In this document: positions 39,995-63,400 of the stretch, piece after piece
Position numbering within the stretch: the first letter of the stretch is position 1
Layout: each line of letters opens with the position of its first letter
Assembly: GCF_001949145.1 (NCBI RefSeq)
Contig: NW_019091493.1
Location: 167,801-231,800, forward strand
Length of the DNA stretch: 64,000 bases
From: Acanthaster planci
Lineage: Eukaryota > Echinodermata > Asteroidea > Valvatida > Acanthasteridae
Direction of reading: 5' to 3'
The notes under the pieces: generated by a model
What the model saw: only the letters and a program-made list of their open reading frames with translations
The model's database searches: none
What the model was told of the DNA's origin: nothing
Made by a program: the position numbers and the translations under genes

Positions 39995-40179
39995 GCTGGT
40001 TCATACTTGGTGCATAAATTTATGATGTCACATCAAATGTTTGTGCTGCAGATATGCAACGGTTGAAAAGATTCCATCTGATGCAAATTTTGCTGCAAAG
40101 GTTTCGTGGTGTCAAATTTGTGTTGCTTTTTCATTCTTCTGAATGGCAGGTTCATACTTCCCCTGAAGTATGAACCAGC
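39995..40179. mobile_element. 185-bp MITE
   Basis: A perfect 14-base terminal inverted repeat, gctggttcatactt, pairs with aagtatgaaccagc. A second copy of ggttcatacttc just inside the right end makes a 12-bp stem with a 4-base loop at 40149-40176. No coding capacity. Confidence 0.78.
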
Positions 40180-41650
40180 CTTAACCCTCAAAAAGACAAT
40201 TTTCCAATATAGTTCTGGCCGAGGTCTCAAGAGGTTGTGGTCATTATTGCTGCATATGCCACTTCTGACACCATTCTGTTTAAGTAGCCCTATGTCACCT
40301 CACTGAGGGTCAATCCTTGTGCCCATCCAGAGGCCATTAAGATACCTACATATACAACGGCAAGGACATGCACAAGAAGCCACAGAGTGCATATAACAAG
40401 TTTCCAACTGGATTTGCACAAACTTGTCACAGGTGCCATCTGTTGTTTGTTGCCTCGGTGACAAGATTGCATTCCATTTCATGAAACTCATGTCAACCAA
40501 TCAGGCTTTTTGTTGTCCACTTCTCAACCTCCTCCACAGGGCAATGACACTTGGACAGTACTTCCATATGGTCAAGACCAAGACCACCCATAAAAAAATA
40601 TCTGGATACTGCCCAAACTAATACACTGCCAACCATACTTGCTTACCAAAATGATCAGATGACGCAAACTAGTTCTTTTGAAATTCTTAAAAATGGCACG
40701 TAACAAATACAACACCCTACTACTGTACTCTACTGTACATATTCTTTGGGTAATTTTTTTCCCCTTAAAAACCAGCAAATGCAAAAATACTTAATAGTTA
40801 AAAAAGACAGCAACGTCCCCTCAAGGCAGTATAGAAAGGCAGTGGTGGACGGTCACTCAATGTTCAACCAAACTTGTTGGTTGTGGATCTGAATGTCTCT
40901 ACAAATCCCAGGCTAATCAAACTACAAGGCAAGATTATCAAGTCTCACTGTCTACATAAATATACATCCAGGCAGTGTACAGCCTCATCAAGTTGTCAGT
41001 GACACACTTTATATACATTTTGTATATTTTTACATTTTAAATCTAAATTTTACATTTTGTAGCTGACCCACACGTTTTAATTTTACTGTTGAATTTTTTA
41101 CTCTTCTGGCACCCTGCTTTATTAATTTCTGGCTCTCGTACCAAGATGACAATGACTGAAGCTGGGCAGAGTGATCCTACCTTCTCCAGCGAAGTTGTCC
41201 AAAGATGAGTTGTTTTCTTCGAGATGCATTTCTCCATGACAACACCGTAGCATTCGCAACGGGTAATGGCGGAGCCTGCTATAATGCAGTCACACGGAGC
41301 CAGTCAAAATTTTCAATCTGCCCGAAGAAAACAGAAGTGATCTTTTAAATGGCCTTGTCACAAAACAAGATGCTTAATCTCTAGGTTTGTAGTCTTATGC
41401 AAATTTGCAGGGTTTGTCATTTTCAGAGATGGACCTCATAAGCTAAGGGCCTTTTTCTTACACATGGATCTAATGCTGGTTTGCACCATCCATTAGGCAA
41501 ATTTTGGTGTCCGTCAACCAACAACAGATCACCGATGGTGATCCAGATCTATGTGAAACAAACACGACCTAAGACTGCAGGTGTTGTCAGCATGTGACCA
41601 CATAATATTGATTGCCACCTCAAGTCATGGGAAATGTCATAGCTTACTGA

Positions 41651-42417
41651 TTAAAGACCAACTCCAACGATGCTAACTTTTCTCATATTGAATCAGATGA
41701 ACAGAAAAGCCAAGTCTAATAAAAGGGACCCATATCAATATCTCGTTTGCAATACATGTTTCGTGTTAATAAAACACAGTTTTTGTATCCAGTTTTCCTA
41801 CGAGTCCAGTCCGGTACTGTAAAAATGAACATGTCGTCACAACTCATCAGTATCTAATGAATATTGATTTCTGTGATGTATTACCGTTGAAGAGGAAATA
41901 CCACAGTTCCTGTGCTATATGCATCCATAGCACGCATAGCTGCGGACGACAGCACAAACTTGAAGAATGCTCTCATTCATCGGAAACTCAAAGAAATTCA
42001 ATCCCGGTTCTTTCACAAAATTTCTGGTAGATCCACCAATGATGCATAATTTGGGCATTATTGTAAGTCATGAAGAAAGGATCCAGGACACAGATCATTC
42101 CCCGCTATGCACTGCACACACATGTAGCTCCATGTTCATATTTGTTTGTAGTGGAACCAGTTGTGCTATGGATACCAGCTTCAATGTTTTCTCCGGTATT
42201 ACATCATACAAATTTTGTTTCTCAACAGCACCACCAGCGGTCAGATTGTGGAAATTTTTCATAAAACTCTAAGACACCGTTCAAAAGTTTTGACAAAATT
42301 ACAAAAATAAAGATACAACACAGACAGGATTTAGTAATAAATATATGATTTATTACACACTAAGAGCAATAATAGTTCATTTTCAAAACTTTTAAAACCA
42401 TTGGAGTTGGTCTTTAA
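41651..42417. mobile_element. TTAA-flanked MITE in kinase 3' flank
   Basis: TTAA at each end is followed by the perfect 13-base inverted repeat agaccaactccaa. TTAA target duplication is the hallmark of piggyBac-type insertion, although these tips do not begin CCC as in classic members. The 767-base interior shows no transposase. Its right end is 50 bases past the kinase stop codon, so it probably sits in that gene's 3' UTR. Confidence 0.8.
42349..42354 (-). promoter_or_regulatory. Candidate poly(A) signal AATAAA for the kinase gene
   Basis: AATAAA reads on the minus strand about 115 bases after the stop codon at 42468. It lies inside the TTAA-flanked MITE. Nothing else supports its use. Confidence 0.4.
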
Positions 42418-42467
42418 GACTTGACATTGCCTGACTGCTAATGGATTTTCTAACATGGAAGCCAAAA

Positions 42468-54590
<12,123 letters not shown>

Positions 54591-57500
54591 GTTATCAACA
54601 GGAAACGCCAGCTGGGTTGATTAAGGCACTTTTGTTGTCATTTGACATTATGCTCTTTGTAAAAAAAAATAAGAAATGATTGAGAAAACTCTGCAATACA
54701 AAATTAAAGTCTTCAAATCAGGTTTTAGCCTAGAAAATGGGGCCAGGACATCCAGTGGTGTGGTGGAACTACACGTAACCTCCCAAAGTGATCAATGAAG
54801 AATTCTGTTTTCCCAAGGCGAAGCCCGGGGAAAATAGAATGTTCCGTGGATTGCTGAGACTTAGACAATTGATAATGAACCTTTCCCATGAAATATGCAA
54901 ATAAGTCAGGTGCATGCGCATTACTACCACTGGTTGGTAAAGTTGCTTAAATCTATGATGTAACAATACAAATCTCCATGCACGCAACCATGAGCACATA
55001 CACGCCGTTTCTGTATAAGCATAGTTTGGCATGAGTGCCAAACTTAGAGACAAGGAATCGTTACTTTCCAACCTCAAGACACTGAAAACTTCACTTAGTT
55101 TCAAGAAAAGCCTGCTAAAGTATCCGACAAAGGCTGCAATACGGTTTTGACTGACCTTCAGTGCACCAGGTTATGGTTAGAGCATGTTTTATTCCTCCGT
55201 GGTTAGAGGAGGTCTCCTACACTGCCGACAGTGTTGATAATCACACATGCGCCGGTCTAATTTGCGTATTTCATAGGAAAGATCCATTGTTTTCTAACAC
55301 CCCTCCCACAGATTCTTTGAGTTTGTACATGTAAACCCAGTTGCCAGTGAGTGTGAGGTTTGTAGTATTGAAAGAAAAACATAGGCCCTAGTCTACGACT
55401 TCGGCCGAGCAAGAATTCAAAATAGCCCTAAGAAGTAAATTCACATGTGTAAACTTACCATGACTTATAGTTTGATGTCGCCTTTGTCCAACCATAGAAT
55501 TTAGTGGGAAAGGTGCAAATCTTGCAGCATTCCATGGGATAATTGCACCAAACGATGCTAGTTACTGTGCTAGTCATTAGTCGAGTCGCCTGTGTTTCGT
55601 AGACTTGCTGTAGTCATGAAATGTCTTGTATTTGATGCACGCAATAATTCCATTGACAGAATACTGATGTAAAAGAAAAAGAGATGCATCTCTTATATTG
55701 AAGTTTTATATTGTATTGAATCGTTAACATCATACAGACGATTTATCTTTTCAATACTCGTTTCACCCTGTGATGAAAAAGAACTGAAATACAAAACGAC
55801 TTAATAAAGTTTAGACTCAGATCTTCGTTGTCGAATGAGGGCGCTCGAGTAACCCTCCGGATGGGGAGGGGGCGTGGCGTTTTTTTGGCACTTTGTAGGT
55901 ATTTTAAAAGTCAAGATAACAACTTCTCCAAGGGCAACCTACTTTTATTTCCCCGCCCCGATGAAACATTAGTCCCAGGTCGATCAACGTATAAAACACT
56001 CTACAAATTTGTTATCATTGTTTAAAGCCTTTATGCACATGTTCAATTTTGAGGTTGCACAAGTTACGCTCCCATCCCACTCCCAGTGCAAAATCAGACT
56101 TAAATAGCTCCACCTGGTGACGCTAAGGTTCAGGAATGATTGAGCAAAGCATTTTTCCCTGGAATTCAAGATTATGGCCACCAGATCAGTTTTCTTTACA
56201 ATTTCATGAGGGATAACCACTATTTTTTAAAATCAACCCTTCCCCCAATTGAAGTAAAAATTCACGCTTAGCTATGTCTGAGTGCAGCCGCCCATGTCTA
56301 TGCAGAATATGGACTGACTGGAGTTGGAAGATTTTGTGAACGATCAGTCCCAATTTGTAATTTATTGAAATATCTCTAAGATTGGTCCCCATTATGGCAC
56401 CTCTTACGCGTATTGCAAATAGCCTGTGGGATCACGTTGTTCATGAGCTCCGTGCGCAGGAATCTAGTGATTTAGTGGAATTCATGCTTTAATACCACCA
56501 CCTGGGCACAATTTCTCTGGAAAAGTACCATCTCAAAACGGAGCAAATCTAACTGAAATACAGTACCAGTAACTAATTCCAATTTGAAAATGCTCTTCCT
56601 TTCTTTTCTAAAGAGGGGTGGTTCAGTTTGATCTGTTGCCACTGGTTTGTAGCGTTCTCACACAGGTGCCAGCAGAGTCAGTAGAAGGCACTGAAGGGTT
56701 TATTCCCAAAATAAGATACATCCATATAAAGACATGCAATTTTTTTTCACTATGATGCAAGACTGAAGAGCTTTAACAGTGTACAAGGTATCCCTAAACT
56801 TCCTTTTTTTTTCTATTTTGACTCATTCAGGTTGTGTTTAGCTATCTTAAAGCTGTAGGAACTGACCGCAGACAACTGCTGGAGGTTAGGATTCAGAAAG
56901 AGACCAAAATGGCGCCTATCGCATTCTGGAAATCAACTCTTAAATTAAACCTCTTCTTTCACAATACCTCAGGACACAAGGAAGAAAACTGGATGACAAA
57001 ATTGTTCGTTCACGATTTCCTTTTAGTTTCCCTTATTGCATTTGGTTGTACCTGTTTGCAGAATCATAATTCAAAATCGGGGAATTTCATGCCTTTATTT
57101 AATCATTAAGACTGAATGTTACCCCTTCCCCAAAAAAGGCACTATGTAAATTTCTCCGTTCTACAGCTTTTGTGCATTTCAAACTCCAACTCGTTTCTGG
57201 GCTCCTACAGAGCTGTTTATAAGAAGGGTTGCGACATGAATATTTCTATTGTTGGAACCAAAATGGTGGATTATGCATCTGCTCACATGGACAGTTTGCA
57301 CAAACATATCCTGCGGGCTGTATCACAGACATATAAACGCATAGACCACCAGATCGTATTTCAAACTATTTGAACATTTCGTGATAAGTGCGGCACCTGA
57401 TTAAAATCAAAATGTGCAAATTCACCCCTTGGTACATGTATGTCATAGAAAATGGGCGAAGACTGTAGATTTGTGCAAAGACATAGTTTAAGGGGCATTA

Positions 57501-58268
57501 AAGCACAGCTGGAGAATTCCAGCCAAAAAAATTCACCATAATATTAGGGACATCCCTTGACGGCCAAAGATAAGTTAACAGTTGGGATGAGTTGCACAGT
57601 TGACTGCAGCAACGCAACAATCTGCTGATGATGTTGCACGATTTGCTGATAATTTTGCCATCAATAACCTTGTCATTTTAACTTGCGGTGGTGGCAGACT
57701 GTTTAAAAAAAAAGGCAGTCAGAAATTTCAAACTGGACGGACGTGACTGTACAATTGTGTTAACCGAACGATCACGCCTACCATTTGCACGGGTTCTCTG
57801 GCTTAGATTGGTTGATGCGATACTGAATATACAAATTATTTTTGGCAAGTGTTCTGATTGTCCCTGCTATAATGGCAGGCCATTACTAATGAACTTTATT
57901 GGAGAGAATTACAAATACATTCCAATGGCACAATAATCAGAACAGCAATGACACTGACACTGACAATGACAACAATTGTAACAATGCACAATGACTGTAG
58001 ACTCTAGAGTGGAGTCAGCTAGACAGAACTGCTTGACACTATAATTACACAAACAACGGAGGGAACTACACACAAAACTATATGAGAAAACTGCTCACTT
58101 GTATGTCACAACTGTTTCTCGTAAAAGGAAGTGGGGGTTTACCACTACCATCCCGGAAAAACGACTGATAAATCAATACTGCTGCACTAGAAGTAACACT
58201 GTGGACTCACTCTCAATAGACCTAAAGCATAATGACGTAACATTCTCTTTACGTGTGCAGGCGTGGCA

Positions 58269-58311
58269 TACATAGTGTGGACTTCTCTACAAAAGAAGTC
58301 CACATAATGTA
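58269..58311. other. Small imperfect hairpin
   Basis: Two 18-base arms, tacatagtgtggacttct and agaagtccacataatgta, pair with two mismatches around a 7-base loop. A further copy of tagtgtggact follows at about 58335. Confidence 0.6.
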
Positions 58312-58856
58312 GGGTGCGATGGCATAGTGTGGACTCGCACACGTCTACACAATGTTTTCCCCTCTCTGAAAACAATTTCAGAGGCATTTTGGGGTCAAGG
58401 TTATCCGTAGCAAAATAATGAGGAACAGTCCAGGAAATCATCATTAAAAATCCAGTTCAAAGAAGTTATCCTAGTTGGAGAAAAAGGAATAACTACAGGA
58501 GAACAAAAGAATGTCCTCACTTCGTATGGAAAACAGGGGTGTGCTTTCCTGCGGGGGCTTAATGGATTGCATCCTATCACACTGTTTCCCAGGCCACTCG
58601 TGTGATGCACACAGAGATACATTACAAGGAGCACAAGTTTGTACATTGAATAGGCACGACCAGTTTTCACCTGGCTGTGTACCAACCTGCGCGGGGAGGC
58701 CTTCACCGGGTCAAGGGGACAATTTCTTTTGTTTGGTTTGTGGAGACATGTCCCCATGACGTTTTCAGTCCCCCCAAAATAGGTGAAATATTGTGGGTTT
58801 GCCATCGCAACTACTGAACAAGGTGTGAACTTTGAGTGAGCCAGGGCACACAATGT

Positions 58857-59292
58857 TAATTGTGACCCGCTCTGCTAAAAGGGGTAATAAGTTGCGCAAT
58901 GCCAAAGCACGTAATGACCTGATCTATTTGGAGAGGGCAAAATGTCTTCAAAAACGTGATTTTGTGTTTTTTCTTTAATAGCTTCTATAATATTTATGTG
59001 CTCAGAATTTGTGACTACAAACCCGGATTCTGATGAATAAAGATGAAAAATTGATCATTCAGTAGGAAATCCTACATAGCATTGTGTTTCCAAGCGCAAC
59101 ACTTTACAAGCTTTTTCTCGAAAAGTGCTTTTATTGAATCTGAAAATGTGGATATCTACAGAACGCAGCACACTACAGGGGTCATTCACATATCAAATTG
59201 TAGCTTTTGATATACAAAATCCAGCCACGTCAAAAACTCATAACCTGAATCTGGCAACTTATTACCCATTTTTCCAGGGCCGGTCACAATTA
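58857..59292. mobile_element. 436-bp MITE with TA ends
   Basis: The left end taattgtgacc, with ggtaataagttgc further in, matches the complement of the right end (gcaacttattacc to ggtcacaatta) over about 38 bases with a few changes. TA at both tips fits a Tc1/mariner-type target. The interior is AT-rich and non-coding. Confidence 0.78.
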
Positions 59293-60381
59293 GGCTAAAT
59301 CTCCATTGATTAAGCACTTTCTGCCGGGGAACCCCGTTTCGAGCATCATGGGCTTATAAGCAGAGCCGGGGTGCCTGAAATGGGACAAAAGAGCTGGTCC
59401 ATGTAACAAAAGACCGTACTCAGAACAAAAGACCTGCTGCTGGGAATTGCCATCATTTTTCGGCTTGCATTTTTCGAAGGTAATCCGTCACAGTATACCA
59501 TGGTTTTGGGCATAGTCTGCCCGCAGGTTAGCACCGCGGGCAAAAGTGCTCCAGGGCCTCACTGATGAACGACACAGCACCGCTGCATGCTAATCCAGCC
59601 GCGTTTGAAAAGACGCCACTCGCATTCACTGAGGACAAAGGGATTACGAGGCCGCAGGCTAGGCTGAAATATTCAGGAGTCAATGGAAGTTGCCTTTCAG
59701 CTTAGAGTAGCCACCAAACAGTCATTCATGTGGGTGTAAACGTCCATTAAATGAAACGATGAATTTTTGAAGAATTTAGAAAACTGAAAATCTTGAAAAT
59801 CTCCAGTATGTGTGGCACTGCATTTTTAAAAGCACCCGATAGCAAGTGGTTAAAGTCACGTCTTTAACCGAAGCACTGTAAGAGAATTCCACAGTCCACC
59901 TCCAGCTTGTTAGCTTTATGGAAACAGACCACATAAGTAAATGTTATGCTCACATTACATGTGTACTTGAAAAGTCTTACATGCCAAGTACAGTTATCGT
60001 TTGATGCACATTACAACATTTGACAATGTCACAGTATTTTGCCATGTAAACACTTTTACTGAACACTGATTGACGATCAATACGGTTACACCGACAGAAG
60101 AAGTGATTGAACATTTCCTTAGCAATAGATGTGGTTTCAGGAGAGTTATGCAACATATCTTCTGGCATCACAGTAATCCCAATAGTTAACATCAAAGCCT
60201 CTACTGCGAAAAGTGAAATAAATCAATGGAAGAATTTACTCTCTTTGAAAAAAGGAAGCAGATAAGTGGCCTTGTACACTGGGCTCAGCCCAACATGGGC
60301 CAAATGGAAGCTAAAGACTCCCTGCAGATATGTGATAGTCTGTAGCAGGAGAGAAGTCACTGTGCCTGGGATCTGGACCAA

Positions 60382-60441
60382 TTAGAGAAGTTTGACGGCT
60401 CCATTCCTGGACATGTGCAGAATCTTCAGTGCCCGGAGGAC
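60382..60441 (-). CDS. SKA1: SKA1-like last exon
   Basis: This exon has 19 codons plus TAA, VLRALKILHMSRNGAVKLL. It parallels the SKA1 C-terminus (LLNILRHCRRL...). The acceptor is ccgacag. Confidence 0.7.
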   Translation of the reverse strand, partial: VLRALKILHMSRNGAVKLL

Positions 60442-63400
60442 CTGTCGGTTAAAGCGGAAGGGAAAAAAATCGCTAAAAATGGATGGCTGAGAGAAAGACC
60501 GATTGATCACTTAATTGTGTACCAAGTTAAACGCACCTTTAACTTAGCTTCTCCCGTTGCTCCAGTTATCCGCAGTCCCTTCTTGCTCATGTCTTGGATG
60601 GTCAAACTTTCTGAGTTGCCATTCACTTTGAAGTGCTCAAACAATGCCTTATACACCTTCAAATGGAATGATGTTATGTAACTGTTAACTTTCATTGGAC
60701 CAATGGCAATACCCAAAGGGTATCTCTTTGTAAGGACAGAAAGGGAAACCAAATCTAAATCAAAACAGGCTTTTACATCAATACTGTTTCCTCATAAGTT
60801 TTCATTTAAGTGTTTGCAATTGTTTCATTCACTGTGACCTTCCTAGATCTGTGAAACGCCACTGGAGGGTCTCGGTGGATTTTGCAGGATTGAGCAAGGT
60901 ACAGTCCTGCTCCCATGGCTTTACATGGGACTTTCTCCTTGAACAGGAAAGCACATAGAATATGCCATTGGTTTCCTACGCAGTGGATGGCTTGGAAATA
61001 TTCAGGAGGGTTCGAAGCGAGTTAAGGTTATGCCTCGGTCATGATCCTATTGGACCACCTCCTATCAAACCTTACACAGGGAAGCCACTTTTGATCGTGA
61101 ATCTTATTCACTGTAATTTGTTAAACGGGGTGGTGCCAGACTATTTTTGGTTCCATGTCTAATATGTGGTTAAAACATGTAGGTCTATAATTAATCACAA
61201 GTTTTGAATTATTCATCAGCATATTAATAACTTCAATTTGTAATGAACTTTCTTCTCAGGTTCCAAAAATAAAAAAAGCAAACCTCGCTTTCAATTCAAT
61301 ATGACCGACTAATGAAACTGCTATGGCGGCACTAACACACGGACCTATGGAAGCGAACTGGCTAGCGGCTGAATCCATTTCCCATTGACATGTGCATTAT
61401 TTCTAGCCATAGCTAGGTTATTTGGACGCTGCTATACTTACAGCATTGACATCAGCCAGCTTGACACGGCCTCTGACCAAGGGCGACACAGACTGTAACT
61501 CTTCCTCTGATAGTGGGATGAAGCCCTCATTCCTTGCTCTCTTGTCTGAAACGAAACCCCTCAAGGCTTCAACTTTCAAGAATTGGGGCAAAATCTCCTG
61601 GTGATTCCTCAACCTGAATTCTTGTCAGTCCAAAGTACAGTGCCTAACATCTTCACTGACATGGCTATTCCGAAAGAAATATTACATTGGGTGCAGGGGT
61701 AAATCTGCGACTTGTGACGGTAGCGGGTACTTTCAAAACAAAATAATTTGTTATAACAAAGGATGGATTTGCGCCGGGGAGATGTTAGTTAAATTTTAGA
61801 TTTTTGCCCTGCCCGACTTGTATTATCACACAGTCTACTCAGTGTTTGCCCCTGAAGGCGTGTGAAAAAAACCACGAGCGTAATCCCCGGCGCAAATCCA
61901 TCCTTGGCAATAGTTGTTCGCGGTACTCGCTGCTACATCTGACTTGAACCAGGCAGCCGACACTGGCAAGCTTGGTGGTCGAGTGGTTAAGACGTCTGCA
62001 TCAGTAAGCAGGAAGTCATGGTTTCAAGTCCCACCCGAGTACGCTCGTGGTTTTTTCACAAGCCTTCGGGGGGCAAACACTGAGTAGACAGTGTGATAAT
62101 ACAAGTCGGGCAGGGCAAAAATCTAAAATTTAAAACAATTTGTCTGACTGATAAATCAACTATACCCCTCTTTGATACAAAATGTTTGACGGGAGTGGAG
62201 GGTGGATGAATACAGACGGCCTTGTGGAGGTCTTACCCGCTTGAGACAACTCTGGTGTGATATTTCCGGAGATTTTTTTTGTTTTGCCCGAAGGTTCCTG
62301 CAACACCAATAATGGAAAAATACTTATGTACAAGTAAATTTCTGTATGTCTTCCTCGCACATTGGAAACCTATTTAAAAATGTTTTTTTGCCCTTCAGAC
62401 TACAAAGAGTTCTTAAAATGGCATCTCTAAAATAACAATTACAAGAGAATATGTTAAGACTCGATACAAGTACATGTATTGAAGCTAAGACAGCGGCGTT
62501 ACCAAACCTGTACAGATCTGCAAGTTACTATTTTGTAAAAGAGCCATTCTGGCTTGCAAGTGTGACAAAATTTTAATGGCATAACGGAAATATACGTGGG
62601 CCATATTCAGAGGCCAAGGAAGGACGTCAATCATAGGATATCGTTATGCGTCATCATGACTCCCATTCAATACCATCATGCACTGTAGTAGTACCTCATC
62701 AGTGTGAAGGGCTATTACTGGGAGTTGTCTACTGACCTGTGCTGGGTTCTCTTTGGTGGTCTCCTCTGTCTCGTTCCCCTGGTGGGGATCTGTGGCCTCC
62801 CCAAGACGCAGACCGAGGATGGAATCTACCACCGCCTCCTGCTCAGTGCTGTCGGTGATCTGGCCAGAGAGGGGCAAAGGAGCTTGCTCTGAATGAAACT
62901 CGCGCAGACACTAAGCGAGCAACCCTTTCTTGCAAATGCTTTCCAGTTTGCAAATTTGGGGCTCAGTGCTGTTATTGTGCTTCTGATGGTAATTTTCTGA
63001 AAATGCGACTTCAGATACATCGTTGGAAATGAACTTCTTCATCATTTTCTTCAAAATGAAAGCTTACCAAGGAGAATGATTTCACAGGGGAGTTCAGTCC
63101 CATAATCATCTCTAAACCAAGTATACTTTTGAACAATAATTTTTAAAAGCTACTTTTTGGATAACCACACTTGATGGACAACTGAACCTTTAACAAACAA
63201 CAGAAATCAAATACTTTCCATGTGCTAACGAAAACTCGGAGGTTGCACAAAATACGTATGAATCTGAGAACAATTCCTTGCGCGGGCTCTTTAATTAGCC
63301 TTTTGCGAGTTGCATTGGAATAAAATCTGGTACACTGAGTTCTTTAAATTCACATGAACATAACAATTTGAATTCTCCATACTAAAGACACTGTTGCTAT

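Larger units (their letters stand above)
24051..42467. other. Intergenic region between transporter and kinase genes
   Basis: This 18.4 kb stretch lies between the transporter's start codon and the kinase's stop codon. No open frame in it resembles a known protein. It does hold repeats, listed separately: the fold-back minisatellite, hAT-like and other MITEs, SINE pieces, a strong hairpin and an AT-rich low-complexity tract at 31200-31260. The transporter promoter and 5' UTR should lie just above 24050, but I cannot mark them. Confidence 0.7.
54591..60381. other. Intergenic region between kinase and SKA1-like gene
   Basis: I find no supported gene in these 5.8 kb. The longest open frame (minus strand, 58401-58853) has no recognisable domain. 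The region holds a hairpin at 58269-58311 and a MITE at 58857-59292. The kinase promoter should lie just above 54590 but shows no motif I can name. Confidence 0.7.

Noticed and set aside
56834-57373. Two adjacent plus-strand open frames of 85-91 codons
   Set aside because: They are in different frames with no recognisable domain or convincing splice junction; probably chance.
58401-58853. 150-codon minus-strand open frame
   Set aside because: It shows no recognisable domain, no splice partners and no coding-like composition, and it lies in intergenic DNA.
61966-62040. Possible tRNA gene with A and B boxes
   Set aside because: The cloverleaf acceptor stem and anticodon loop cannot be formed, and the body recurs elsewhere, so it is a SINE.
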